Part shown: piece by piece, positions 43,213 through 52,405 of the stretch | Layout of the letters: every line of letters begins with the position of its first letter | Numbering within the stretch: position 1 is the first letter of the stretch | Source of the DNA: Microbispora hainanensis | GTDB taxonomy: Bacteria; Actinomycetota; Actinomycetes; Streptosporangiales; Streptosporangiaceae | Reading direction: 5' to 3' | NCBI RefSeq assembly: GCF_006874475.1 | Contig: NZ_VIRM01000036.1 | Coordinates: 1-64,000, forward strand | Length of the DNA: 64,000 nucleotides | The notes under the pieces: generated by a model | The model's input: the letters and a program-made list of their open reading frames with translations, nothing else | What the model was told of the DNA's origin: nothing | Database searches by the model: none | Made by a program: the position numbers and the translations under genes

Positions 43213-43377
43213 GAATATCGGGCCCCTTCATCAGTCGCCTCGCGCGACGGCGGGTACGGTCGCCCTCTATTACCGGCCGACCGCGAAATGGTTCACGATG
43301 CCGGGCGGCGAAGAATTGGGATGCCGATCGTGAAACCGGCAAGTACCCTGCGCGAGGAGCGAGAAGGGAACGCGGCT

Positions 43378-44988
43378 GTGGGACACGTCGAGGTCGGGCA
43401 TCTGACGCATGTGCTGCCGGACGGCAGGACGCTCCTGAACGACGTGTCGTTCCGCGTGGGGGAGGGCGTCAAGGCGGCCCTGGTCGGGCCGAACGGCGCG
43501 GGCAAGACGACCCTGCTGCGGATGATCGCGGGCGATCTCCAGCCGGTCGAGGGCTCGGTGGCCCATTCGGGCGGGCTCGGCGTGATGCGGCAGTTCGTCG
43601 GCAACATCCGGGACGGCCGCACGGTGCAGGACCTGCTGGTCAGCGTCGCGCCGCAACGGGTCAGGACGGCGGCCGAACGGCTCGACGCCGCCGAGCTGGC
43701 GATGATGGAGCGGGACGACGAGAAGACCCAGATGCGGTACGCCCAGGCGATCACCGACTACACCGACGCCGGGGGCTACGACATCGAGGTGCTCTGGGAC
43801 GCCTGCGCGATGGCCGCCCTCGGCACGCCGTACGACCGGGTGAAGTATCGCGAGGTCGCCACGCTGTCGGGCGGCGAGCAGAAGAGGCTCGTGCTGGAGG
43901 CCCTGCTGCGCGGGCCCGACCAGGTGCTGCTGCTCGACGAGCCCGACAACTACCTCGACGTGCCGGGCAAGGTGTGGCTGGAGACGGCGCTGCGCGAGAC
44001 GCCCAAGACCGTGCTGCTGGTCTCCCACGACCGGCAGCTGCTCGCCAACGCCGCCGACCGGATCGTCACGGTCGAGTCCGGCAACGTCTGGATCCACGGC
44101 GGCGGCTTCACGACGTACGCCGAGGCGCGGCGGGAGCGCAACGAGCGGCTCGACGAGCTGCGCAGGCGCTGGGACGAGGAGCACGCCAAGCTCAAGCGCC
44201 TGGTGGTCATGCTCAAGCAGAAGGCCACCTACAACGACGGCATGAGCTCCGCCTATCACGCCGCCCAGACCCGGCTGCGCAGGTTCGAGGAGGCCGGGCC
44301 GCCGGAACTCTCGGCGAAGGACCAGGTCATCAGCATGCGGCTGCGCGGCGGCCGTACGGGCAAACGGGCCGTGATCTGCGAGAGCCTGGAGCTCACCGGG
44401 CTGATGAAGCCCTTCGACATGGAGGTCTGGTATGGCGAGCGGGTCGCGGTGCTGGGCTCGAACGGCTCGGGCAAGTCGCACTTCCTGCGGCTGCTCGCCG
44501 GGGAGGACGTGCGCCACACCGGCACCGTGAGGCTCGGCGCGCGGGTCGTCCCCGGGCACTTCGCCCAGACCCACGCCCGGCCCGAGCTGCTCGGCCGTAC
44601 GCCCTGCGAGATCGTCATGACCGAGCACGCCCGGCTGAAGAACGAGGCGATGAAGGCCCTGGATCGCTACGAGCTCGCCGGGCGGGTCGCCGAGCAGCGG
44701 TTCGAGACGCTGTCGGGCGGCCAGCAGGCCCGCCTGCAGATCCTGCTGCTCGAACTGTCGGGAGCCACGCTGCTGCTGCTCGACGAGCCGACCGACAACC
44801 TCGACCTTGCCAGCGCCGAGGCCCTGCAGCAGGGCCTGGACGCCTTCGCGGGCACGGTGCTGGCGGTGACGCACGACCGCTGGTTCGCGGCCGACTTCGA
44901 CCGCTACATGGTCTTCGGGTCCGACGGGCGGGTGTACGAGTCGCCCGAGCCGGTCTGGGACGAGACGCGCGTGGTCCGCCCCCGATAG
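43378..44988 (+). CDS. ABC-F family ATPase
   Basis: 536 residues from GTG 43378; an in-frame ATG at 43321 is possible. Two ABC domains with no membrane segments: first Walker A GPNGAGKT near 38 and signature LSGGEQKR, then the inter-domain linker rich in Arg/Glu helix (RRERNERLDELRRRWDEEHAKL), then second Walker A GSNGSGKS and signature LSGGQQAR with LLLDEPTDNLDLA. ABC-F proteins act on the ribosome, some giving antibiotic resistance, others as translation factors. Which applies here is not evident. Confidence 0.9.
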   Translation: MGHVEVGHLTHVLPDGRTLLNDVSFRVGEGVKAALVGPNGAGKTTLLRMIAGDLQPVEGSVAHSGGLGVMRQFVGNIRDGRTVQDLLVSVAPQRVRTAAERLDAAELAMMERDDEKTQMRYAQAITDYTDAGGYDIEVLWDACAMAALGTPYDRVKYREVATLSGGEQKRLVLEALLRGPDQVLLLDEPDNYLDVPGKVWLETALRETPKTVLLVSHDRQLLANAADRIVTVESGNVWIHGGGFTTYAEARRERNERLDELRRRWDEEHAKLKRLVVMLKQKATYNDGMSSAYHAAQTRLRRFEEAGPPELSAKDQVISMRLRGGRTGKRAVICESLELTGLMKPFDMEVWYGERVAVLGSNGSGKSHFLRLLAGEDVRHTGTVRLGARVVPGHFAQTHARPELLGRTPCEIVMTEHARLKNEAMKALDRYELAGRVAEQRFETLSGGQQARLQILLLELSGATLLLLDEPTDNLDLASAEALQQGLDAFAGTVLAVTHDRWFAADFDRYMVFGSDGRVYESPEPVWDETRVVRPR

Positions 44989-45009
44989 CCGCCGCCTTCT
45001 CGGAAAAGG

Positions 45010-45903
45010 TCAGGCGGGGTGCGGACTGAGCAGGTCCGCCAGCCCGATGCGGGTGAGGAAGCGGGCACGGATGCGGTCGGCGACCTCGCTCACCTCGGCC
45101 GACCCGTCGTCCACCGGATCCACGTGCACCCGGAAGGGCCGCGTGCCGTGCGGGGTGTCCACGACCTGGAGGACGGCGTCGGCGACCAGGGACGCGTCGG
45201 CGCCGGGCGGCTGCAGCGCGGCCAGCCGCTCGCCCACCTGCTCCATCAGCGCGCCGTACCGCTCGTCGTAGGCCGCGACCACCGCCTGTTCGGCCGGGTG
45301 GCCGGCGTTGGCGAAGTGGTTGGTGCCCGAGGTGAACGCGCCGGGGACGACGATCGTGGTCTCGATGTCGAAGCGGGCCAGCTCGGCCGCGTACGACACC
45401 GCCAGGGCGTCGGCCGCGGCCTTGGCGGCGAAGTAGGGCGCGAGGTAGGGCGGCGTGCCGCCCCTGGTGGAGCTGGAGCCGATCCACAGCAGCAGGCCGT
45501 GCCCTCGCTGGCGCATGTGCGGCAGGACCGCCCGGTTGAGCCGCTGGCTGCCCAGCACGTTCGTGTCGTAGACGGCGGCGAGCTCCTCGGGGGTGAACGC
45601 CTCGGTGGGGCCGAGCACCATGTGACCGGCGTTGTGCACGACCACGTCGATGGCGCCCGTCTCGGCCAGGATGGTCGCCACCGCGGCGTCCACCGACTCC
45701 TGCGAGAGCACGTCCAGCTCGACCGTACGCAGGTCCACGCCGTGTTCACTGGCGTAATCGGCCGCCTCGGCGACGCGGGGGGCGTTGCGCCCGGCGGTGG
45801 CGCGCATGGCGGCATACACGATGTGCCCGGCGCGGGCCAGGGCGCGCGCGGACAGCGCGCCGAAGCCGGAGCTCGCACCGGTGATCAGGATGGTCTTGCT
45901 CAT
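45010..45903 (-). CDS. short-chain dehydrogenase/reductase
   Basis: 297 residues. The cofactor motif is TGASSGFG (8-15), then HNAG, the catalytic Ser in WIGSSSTRGG, and YFAAK as the YxxxK pair. A classical SDR with an added C-terminal segment of about 70 residues. It lies 16 nt downstream of the alcohol dehydrogenase gene on the same strand, so the two oxidoreductases are probably co-transcribed. Confidence 0.92.
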   Translation of the reverse strand: MSKTILITGASSGFGALSARALARAGHIVYAAMRATAGRNAPRVAEAADYASEHGVDLRTVELDVLSQESVDAAVATILAETGAIDVVVHNAGHMVLGPTEAFTPEELAAVYDTNVLGSQRLNRAVLPHMRQRGHGLLLWIGSSSTRGGTPPYLAPYFAAKAAADALAVSYAAELARFDIETTIVVPGAFTSGTNHFANAGHPAEQAVVAAYDERYGALMEQVGERLAALQPPGADASLVADAVLQVVDTPHGTRPFRVHVDPVDDGSAEVSEVADRIRARFLTRIGLADLLSPHPA

Positions 45904-45919
45904 CGATACTCCTGACGGA

Positions 45920-46930
45920 TCATGCGAACGTGATGACGCGGCGGCCGCCGCCGGACCCGCGGCCCATGGCGTCGAGAGCCTCCGGGGCCCGGTCGAGGTC
46001 GATGGGCGTGACCGCGGGCATGATGCCGTGCTGGGCGGAGAAGGCCAGCGTGTCGCGCAGGTCGTGGGGTGATCCGGACGGGGACGCCATGACGTGCAGC
46101 CGGTTGAGCACCATCGGCTGGGCGCTGAGGGTGAGCGGCGTGTTGTCGTAGCCGCAGAGCACCAGCGTGCCGTCGGGGGCGAGCCCGGTGAGGACGGCGG
46201 AGGCGGCCTCGTTGGAGGGGGCGGCGTTCAGGATGACGTCGGCGCCGCCGCCCCACGCCTTGAGCGCGGCGGCGGGGTCGGTGTCCCGGCTCGCCACGTA
46301 CGTCTCCGCGCCGAGCTCCTTGGCGGCCGCCTCGCCCTCGGCCGAGCGGCCGATCACGGCGACCCGGGCGCCCATCGCGACGGCGTACCGGACGGCGAGG
46401 GCGCCGATGCCGCCGGCGCCGATGACCGCCACCCGGGAGTTCGCCGTGGCGCCGGCCCGGCGCAGGCCGTTGAACGCGGTGAGGCCCGCGCACATCAGCG
46501 GCGCCGCGGCCACGGGGTCGAGCCCGGCCGGGAGCGGGGTGACATATCCGCTCTTGAACAGGCCATATTCGGCATAGCCGCCGTCGTTCGTGATGCCGGT
46601 GATGCGCTTGGCCGGGCAGAGGATCTGGTCGCCGGACACGCAGTAGTCGCAGTGGCCGCAGGAGTCGTACAGGAACTGGGCCCCGACCGCGTCACCCACG
46701 GACAGGCCGGTGACGCCGCTGCCGAGCGCCGCGACCGTGCCGGTGATCTCATGGCCCGGAATGATCGGGAAGCGGGCGAACGGGTAGTGCCCGCGGAGCA
46801 GGTTGAGGTCGGTGAAGCACAGGCCGCATGCGGTGATCTCGATCAGGACCTCGCCCGGGCCCGGCTCCGGGGTCTCGCGTTCGACCAGGGACAACGGGGT
46901 GCCGGCCCCGGTGGCGAGTGCTGCACGCAT
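45920..46930 (-). CDS. zinc-dependent alcohol dehydrogenase
   Basis: 336 residues. Catalytic zinc ligands are Cys38 region (ACGLCFTD) and GHE (59-61); structural zinc Cys91, 94, 97 and 105 are present. The Rossmann motif is GAGGIGALA (about 171-179). A complete MDR-family enzyme oxidising alcohols or reducing aldehydes with NAD(P). The MmyB-like regulator gene upstream on the same strand may control it and the SDR. Confidence 0.92.
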   Translation of the reverse strand: MRAALATGAGTPLSLVERETPEPGPGEVLIEITACGLCFTDLNLLRGHYPFARFPIIPGHEITGTVAALGSGVTGLSVGDAVGAQFLYDSCGHCDYCVSGDQILCPAKRITGITNDGGYAEYGLFKSGYVTPLPAGLDPVAAAPLMCAGLTAFNGLRRAGATANSRVAVIGAGGIGALAVRYAVAMGARVAVIGRSAEGEAAAKELGAETYVASRDTDPAAALKAWGGGADVILNAAPSNEAASAVLTGLAPDGTLVLCGYDNTPLTLSAQPMVLNRLHVMASPSGSPHDLRDTLAFSAQHGIMPAVTPIDLDRAPEALDAMGRGSGGGRRVITFA

Positions 46931-47012
46931 GGTTTCCTCCGTCTGTCACGGCCGACGCCCCCGCGCCGCCTTCACCAGCGTGCTGTGCCTGCTCCGGTGC
47001 AGCCAGGGGTGC

Positions 47013-47882
47013 TCAACCCCAGCCTCTGACCAGCCCGAACGCCGGCCCGGGCGTGTCGCTCCAGACGTCGGCCGGGTCGAGCGCGTGCAGCCTCGGCACG
47101 ACGTCGGCGTCGTCGGGGACGAACCAGAGCAGCCGCTGGGCGGCGTCGGCGGTGACGATGCTGTTGCAGGTGACCTTGAGCGTGCCGAGCACCGGGTTCA
47201 CGACGCGCTTGTACTCCTCGTGGCGCACCTTGACCTCGTGCGCCCGCCACAGCCCGGCGAACTCGTCGCTGACCTGCAGCAGGTGGCCGACCAGCTCACG
47301 GCTGACGGCGTCCGCCGGGCCACGACGCGCGACCGCGGCGCGCAGATCGGAGACGAGCAGCCGGGAGTGATAGTCGTGGTCGTCCGCGGGATAGAGGTCG
47401 CGGGTGGCCGGGACGGTGAACCAGTGATAGAGGAAGCTTGCCCTGATCCCGGTCAGCCCCGCTTGAGGGCCGACGAGGACCTGCGCGGCGTGGTTCTGCA
47501 CCACCACCTCGTGGATGTCGGTGATCACCATGGCGGGGGTGTCGTCGAGCCGGGTCATGAGCTGCTGCAGCGCCGACTGCATCTGCACGGGCTCCGCCCC
47601 CAACGGCGCCGGATGGCCCGCCAGGTGGAGCAGGTGGGCGGTCTCGTCCGGGCCCAGGCGCAGCGCGCGGGCGAGGGCGCACAGGACCGGCTCCGACGGG
47701 GTCTGGCCGCGCCCCTGCTCCAACTCGGTGTAGTAGTCGGCGGACAGGCTCGCCAGCTCCGCCACCTCGTCCCTGCGCAGGCCGGGCACCCGTCGCCGGC
47801 TGCCGCCCGGCAGGCCGACGGCCTCCGGGCGCAGCCGGTCTCTGCGCGCCCTCAGGAACGACCCCAGCTCCCCGAGATCCAC
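47013..47882 (-). CDS. XRE-type regulator with MmyB-like ligand domain
   Basis: 289 residues from GTG 47882, with GGGGAGG upstream. The HTH has LGSFLRARRDRLRPEAV and PGLRRDEVAELASLSADYYTELEQGRG. The C-terminal MmyB-like domain (about 100-285) binds small ligands, often fatty acids, in known members. It precedes the ADH and SDR genes on the same strand (82-nt gap), which makes them its probable targets. Confidence 0.9.
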   Translation of the reverse strand: MDLGELGSFLRARRDRLRPEAVGLPGGSRRRVPGLRRDEVAELASLSADYYTELEQGRGQTPSEPVLCALARALRLGPDETAHLLHLAGHPAPLGAEPVQMQSALQQLMTRLDDTPAMVITDIHEVVVQNHAAQVLVGPQAGLTGIRASFLYHWFTVPATRDLYPADDHDYHSRLLVSDLRAAVARRGPADAVSRELVGHLLQVSDEFAGLWRAHEVKVRHEEYKRVVNPVLGTLKVTCNSIVTADAAQRLLWFVPDDADVVPRLHALDPADVWSDTPGPAFGLVRGWG

Positions 47883-47919
47883 CGTGTCCTCCCCCCCATA
47901 TGTCCCGTCTCCATACTTC

Positions 47920-48056
47920 CGCCTTCCCGGCGAAAACCGCCTTCCCGGCGAAAACCGCCTTCCGGGGAACCGTCTTCCGGGGAAAGAGGAGCGGCGTGGC
48001 CCGTGCGGGACAAGACAGGAGGCGAGACGGGCGGCGAGACGGGCGGCGAGACAGGC
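47920..48056. repeat. two short tandem-repeat tracts upstream of the MmyB-like gene
   Basis: CGCCTTCCCGGCGAAAAC occurs at 47920-47937 and 47938-47955, followed by two shortened copies (to 47986). GGCGAGACGGGC occurs at 48021-48032, 48033-48044 and, with one change, 48045-48056. Both tracts lie in the divergent gap between the MmyB-like gene and the lipoprotein gene at 48149. Confidence 0.8.
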
Positions 48057-48148
48057 GGGGTCCGCCCGCGATAGACGGCCGGTAAAGATACCGGCGGGAG
48101 TGCGCGTGTCCCGGAGGTGGCGTCCCATTCAGCGGTTATGACGGCTAA

Positions 48149-48940
48149 GTGACGCGACGTTGCCACATGACCGTCGCACTCGCCCTCGCCGCGCTGGCGA
48201 TGGCGTCGTGCGCGAGGGAAGACAAGCAGGAGGGCCCCCAACCACTGGCCCTCAAGGAGCAGGTGTCCTCGATAGTGCGCTCGGGGGCCGGATATGCGGT
48301 GACCTGGGCGGGGGTGCTGAGCAACCCCAACCGCTGGCATTTCGGGGAGAACGCCGTCGCCGTGATCACGGCCGTGGACGCCGCAGGCAAGGAGGTCGTC
48401 CACCTGGAGCAGCCGCTGGACGCCGTGCCGCCCGGCCGCCCGCTGGCCTTCAGCGGGCAGGCGCCGAGCTCCGCCCAGCCGGTCCGCGTGAAGATCGACT
48501 ATCGCCCCGCCTCGTGGCGGTCCATCCCGCGTGCCCCGTCGGCGTTCCTCAGGTTCCCGATCTCGGACGTCCGCACCGACAAGCTGACGAACGGGTCCTA
48601 TCTCGTCACCGGCTACGTGGTCAACCCGTTCCGCAAGCCCGCCGCCGCCCTCGCCGTCACGGCCCTGCTGCGTGACGCGGCGGGCAAGCTCGTCGGCGGG
48701 GCCACGTCCTACGTGGACGACGTGCGGCCGGGGGGCAAGCGCAGGTTCGTCATCACCGTCGAGGGCGTGCGCGGAACGGCCGGTGCGACCGACGTGCAGG
48801 CCACGACCTGGGGCTCGACCGCCAAGACGTACGAGGACCTGGCGCAGGCGGGAGCCGTTTCGCTGCACACGATCGCGCCGACGACGGAGCCGTTCGACAA
48901 GGACCGGGGATATCCGCCGCCCAATGACCGACGCCAGTGA
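48149..48940 (+). CDS. lipoprotein of unknown function
   Basis: 263 residues from GTG 48149; the ATG at 48167 gives a cleaner signal. The signal peptide ends in the lipobox LAMASC, so the protein is lipid-anchored outside. Two beta-rich domains follow (YAVTWAGVLSNPN, LVTGYVVNPFRKPAAALAVTALLRDAAGKLVGG, a FxLYD-like pattern), then a disordered tail. Likely an envelope accessory protein. The next gene starts 48 nt downstream. Confidence 0.75.
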   Translation: MTRRCHMTVALALAALAMASCAREDKQEGPQPLALKEQVSSIVRSGAGYAVTWAGVLSNPNRWHFGENAVAVITAVDAAGKEVVHLEQPLDAVPPGRPLAFSGQAPSSAQPVRVKIDYRPASWRSIPRAPSAFLRFPISDVRTDKLTNGSYLVTGYVVNPFRKPAAALAVTALLRDAAGKLVGGATSYVDDVRPGGKRRFVITVEGVRGTAGATDVQATTWGSTAKTYEDLAQAGAVSLHTIAPTTEPFDKDRGYPPPNDRRQ

Positions 48941-48987
48941 GCGGCCCACTGCCGATCTTGACAGGACGGGCGGGTTACCGTAGCGGG

Positions 48988-50088
48988 ATGGCCACCCCGA
49001 GGATCGTGCTGTTCGGAGCCACCGGCTTCACCGGCAGGCTCACCGCCGAGGCGCTCGCCGCGCGCGGGGCCCGGCCGCTGCTGGCCGGTCGGGACCAGAC
49101 GCGGCTCGCCGCACTCGCCGACGCGCTGGGCGGGGGACTGCCGATCGCGGTCGCCGACGTCGGCCGCCCCGAGTCCGTACGAAAGATCGTCAGTCCGGGT
49201 GACGTGCTGATCTCGACCGTCGGCCCGTTCGTCCGATGGGGGGAGGCCGCGGTCACCGCCGCGACCGAGGCGGGCGCCGTCTACCTCGACACCGCCGGAG
49301 AGCCAACGTTCGTCAAGCGGATCTTCCAGCGGTACGGCCCCGCTGCGGCGGCCCGGGGCGCGGCCCTGCTCACCGCCTTCGGATACGACTACGTGCCCGG
49401 CAACCTCGCCGCGTCCCTGGCCCTGCGCAAGGCCGGATCGGGGGCCGTCCGCGTGGACGTCGGCTACTTCGTGGAGGGCAGCGGCACGGCGCGGCGCGCG
49501 AGTGCCGGGACCCGCGCCTCCGCGCTGGGAATGGTCCTCGAACCGATGTACGGCTTCCGCGAGGGCCGGATCGTCCCCGAGCACGGCCGCACCCGCAAGT
49601 TCCTGGTGGACGGCCGTGTGCGGCACGGCCTGGCCATCGGGGCCTCCGAACACTTCACGCTGCCGCCCGCGCATCCCGGCCTGCGCGAGGTGAACGTCTA
49701 TCTCGGCTGGCTGGGCGGGCTGACCAGGGTCGCGGGCGTGCTGGCCAAGGCGACGCCCGTCATCGCCGCGCTGCCGGGGATCCGGCGGGCGACCGACGCA
49801 CTGGCCGACCGGGTGCTCCGCGCGGGCGGGAGTGCGGCGCCGGCCGCGGTGGGCGTGTCGTCGCGCATCGTGGCCGAGGCGTACGACGCGGGAGGCCGCC
49901 GCCTGGCCGCCGTCCACCTGGCCGGAGGCGATCCGTACGAGTTCACGGCCGGTGTGCTCGCCTGGGCGGCGACGACGGCGCTGGCCGAGGGCGTGCACGG
50001 CACCGGCGCCCTGGGCCCCGTGGACGCCTTCGGCCTCGACGCGCTCACGCGGGGCTGCGCCGAGGCGGGAATGGCCGTTCGGGAGTGA
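48988..50088 (+). CDS. saccharopine-dehydrogenase-like (trans-enoyl-reductase type) protein
   Basis: 366 residues from the ATG at 48988. The N-terminal Rossmann motif is VLFGATGFTGRLTAEALAARG (8-28), followed by DVLISTVGPFVRWGEAAVTAATEAGAVYLDTAGE. The C-terminal half is divergent and hydrophobic, as in saccharopine-dehydrogenase-NADP-binding family proteins of mycobacterial type. The true reaction is unknown. A GC hairpin (50091-50107) right after the stop probably ends the transcript. Confidence 0.8.
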   Translation: MATPRIVLFGATGFTGRLTAEALAARGARPLLAGRDQTRLAALADALGGGLPIAVADVGRPESVRKIVSPGDVLISTVGPFVRWGEAAVTAATEAGAVYLDTAGEPTFVKRIFQRYGPAAAARGAALLTAFGYDYVPGNLAASLALRKAGSGAVRVDVGYFVEGSGTARRASAGTRASALGMVLEPMYGFREGRIVPEHGRTRKFLVDGRVRHGLAIGASEHFTLPPAHPGLREVNVYLGWLGGLTRVAGVLAKATPVIAALPGIRRATDALADRVLRAGGSAAPAAVGVSSRIVAEAYDAGGRRLAAVHLAGGDPYEFTAGVLAWAATTALAEGVHGTGALGPVDAFGLDALTRGCAEAGMAVRE

Positions 50089-50090
50089 GA

Positions 50091-50109
50091 GACGCCCGTA
50101 CGGCGTCTT
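50091..50109 (+). terminator. short hairpin terminator
   Basis: GACGCC (50091-50096) and GGCGTC (50102-50107) flank a 5-nt loop and are followed by TT, 2 nt after the stop of the saccharopine-dehydrogenase-like gene. Confidence 0.5.
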
Positions 50110-50265
50110 GCGCCATGGGCCGGATTTATCGCGATTAGTCATGCAATAAAACGGCGAACTCCGGCAAATTAACGGGATGGCGGAGTGTAAAAGCTGACGA
50201 TGTAGGTGTGCCACTTCGCAAGAACGGGTGGAGCGGGGAGTTACTGAGCATTTACTCTCAGTTAT

Positions 50266-52302
50266 ATGAATGATGGCGTCCTGGTCGAGGCGTTGCAGGC
50301 CCGGGATCCGGGAGCGCTGGCCGCCCTATATGACACATATGCGGGCAATCTCTACCGGTATTGCCGCACCTTGCTGGCCGGGCCCGACGCCGCCCAGGTC
50401 GCCCTGCGCGACACGCTGATCGCCGCGGAGGCGCTTGTCGGCTCGCTGGCCGACCCGGACAGGTTCCGCACCTGGCTGTACGCCCTGGCCCGCGGCGAGT
50501 GCATGCGCCGCCGGACGCCGGGCGCGGGGGACGGACCGGACACCGGGCCGATCCCGGTCGTGACCGTGCCCTTCCCCGGCGTCACGGCCGAAGGCGCCGA
50601 GGCCGACCTGCGCCTCGTCGCGAGCAGCGCCGTGGGCGCGCTGTCGGTCGAGGACCGGGAGGTGCTCGAACTCGTCACCCGGCACGGGCTGACCGGCCGG
50701 GACCTGGCCGCCGTGCTCGGCACCGGCGAGCGCTATGCCGAGGGGCTCCTCGAAGCGGCCACCGAACGCCTGCGCGAGACGGTGACCGTCGAGATCCTGG
50801 CCAGGCGTGCCACCCACGACTGCACGCGGGCGTCCGCCGTCCTCACGGGGTTCACAGGAGAGCTCACCCCGCAGACGCGGGCCCAGCTCCTCCGGCATCT
50901 GGCGCGGTGCGAGACCTGCGCGCGCCAGCGCGTCCGGCAGGTATCCCCGGCCAAGGTGTTCGGCCTGCTCCCGCAGATCGCCCTGCCCGAGACCCTGCGG
51001 GTGCGGGTGCTCAGCAGCTTCATCGACCCCGAGCTCGTCCCCTATCGGCGGTACGTCGCCAAACGCGTCGGCAGGCTCAGCGCCGCGGGCTTCCCGAGAG
51101 CCGGCCGTCGCGAGGGCAGGCTCGCACAGGCGGTGGCGGGCGCCGTGGCCGCCCTGGCGGCGGTGGCGACGATCGCGCTCGTGTTCGCCCAGTTCGCCGG
51201 CGACCTGCGCGAGCAGGCCGCCGACACGATCGGCCCGCTCCGGCTCCCCCCGGCGGAGGCGTCGGCCGGCCCCTCCGGCGGCGCCGCCTCTCCCGAGGGG
51301 TCGCCGGACGAGGCTGACGGGACCGACGCCGACGGGACCGAGGCCGACGGGGCCGACGGGAGTTCGCCCGTGCCCTCGGTCTCCCCGGACCTGGCCGAGC
51401 CGGTCGCGCCCGTGGTTCCCGCGCGGCCGGTCGCCCTGCCGCGCCCGATGCCGCTGCCCGCCCCCGTGCCGCCCTCCGCCAACCGGCCGCACCGGCCCGC
51501 GCCGCACGGGAAACCGTCCTCGCACCCCGCGACGTCGTCCTCGCAGGGCTCGGGCGTCTCGCCGTCCGGCCCGACGCCCGAGCCCACGATCACTCCCGTC
51601 ACCCCCGGCACCCCGGGCACCCCGGGGACGCCGGGCACTCCGGGCACTCCGGGCACTCCGGGCACCGGGCCGACCCCCGGCGGCTCGGGTTGGCCGGGTT
51701 CTGGTGGACACGGGCCCGGCGGCCACAGCCCGGGCTGGCCGCCCCGGGGCGGACCGCCTCCCGCGCACTGGCCGGGACACCGCCCGCCCTGGCACGACCA
51801 CCAGCACCATCCCCGTCCCTCCATGGAGTGGCCGCCGACGTCCACGCCTTCCCGCAAGCTCTCCGCTCACCACCGCGGGCCCTCATCCGTACCGCCCTGG
51901 CGCCTCGGACACGGCGGCTGGCGCGTGGCGCCCGTCGCAGGAGCCGGTGGGCGGGGGCAGGGCTTCCCGGGCGGAAGGCCCCGGAACCCCGCGAACGTGA
52001 AGGCACCGGCCGCCGGAGGCGGCGGGAAGACGCCGGGTGGCGCGAAGACACCGGGTGGCGCGAAGACACCGCGCGTCAGGCAGGACGGCCCGCCACGGCA
52101 GGCCAAACCCGGTGGCTCCGGCCGGGACGGCTCGCGCCGCGACGGTCCGGCTCCCGGTCGCCCCGGCCGGGACGGCTCCCCGCCGGGCCTGCCCGGAGGG
52201 CCTCGGGACGGCGGTTCCGAACACGCGAGGGAGCGTCGTGACACCTCCGGCACCCCCGGGGCGGGAGGCTCCGGAGGACCCCGAAGGGCTTTCCCCGTCT
52301 AA
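50266..52302 (+). CDS. one-protein sigma / zinc anti-sigma / membrane / Pro-Gly ectodomain fusion
   Basis: 678 residues. An ECF-like sigma part covers about 1-175 (VEALQARDPGALAALYDTYAGNLYRYCRTLLAG as region 2; LSVEDREVLELVTRHGLTGRDLAAVLGTGERYAEGLL as region 4). A zinc anti-sigma (ZAS) signature follows: H211-x3-C215-x2-C218 in RHLARCETC, with Cys186 upstream. One membrane segment (about 286-311) leads to a roughly 365-residue Pro/Gly/Ser-rich exterior with TPG repeats (about 445-466) and KTPGGA repeats near the end. Sigma and anti-sigma in one chain implies release by proteolysis or partner signalling. Upstream there is no strong ribosome site. Confidence 0.78.
   Translation: MNDGVLVEALQARDPGALAALYDTYAGNLYRYCRTLLAGPDAAQVALRDTLIAAEALVGSLADPDRFRTWLYALARGECMRRRTPGAGDGPDTGPIPVVTVPFPGVTAEGAEADLRLVASSAVGALSVEDREVLELVTRHGLTGRDLAAVLGTGERYAEGLLEAATERLRETVTVEILARRATHDCTRASAVLTGFTGELTPQTRAQLLRHLARCETCARQRVRQVSPAKVFGLLPQIALPETLRVRVLSSFIDPELVPYRRYVAKRVGRLSAAGFPRAGRREGRLAQAVAGAVAALAAVATIALVFAQFAGDLREQAADTIGPLRLPPAEASAGPSGGAASPEGSPDEADGTDADGTEADGADGSSPVPSVSPDLAEPVAPVVPARPVALPRPMPLPAPVPPSANRPHRPAPHGKPSSHPATSSSQGSGVSPSGPTPEPTITPVTPGTPGTPGTPGTPGTPGTPGTGPTPGGSGWPGSGGHGPGGHSPGWPPRGGPPPAHWPGHRPPWHDHQHHPRPSMEWPPTSTPSRKLSAHHRGPSSVPPWRLGHGGWRVAPVAGAGGRGQGFPGGRPRNPANVKAPAAGGGGKTPGGAKTPGGAKTPRVRQDGPPRQAKPGGSGRDGSRRDGPAPGRPGRDGSPPGLPGGPRDGGSEHARERRDTSGTPGAGGSGGPRRAFPV
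51598..51667. repeat. 9-bp coding repeats (Thr-Pro-Gly)
   Basis: At least six near-identical 9-bp units (GGCACCCCG or GGCACTCCG) encode consecutive Thr-Pro-Gly triplets in the exterior region of the sigma fusion. Unit number is likely to vary between strains. Confidence 0.7.
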
Positions 52303-52405
52303 ACGGGACGACCTACCACATAGGTTGATTACTGGGCGTAACTTAAATGTGTACGGAGAGTAGTCGCCGGGAAGTGAGGGGAGTGGAGCAGGGAAGGGGA
52401 AGGAA

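Noticed and set aside
52303..52405. ydaO (cyclic-di-AMP) riboswitch before the NlpC/P60 gene
   Set aside because: Such riboswitches often precede these genes in actinobacteria, but the gap is only 103 bp and its conserved motifs were not found.
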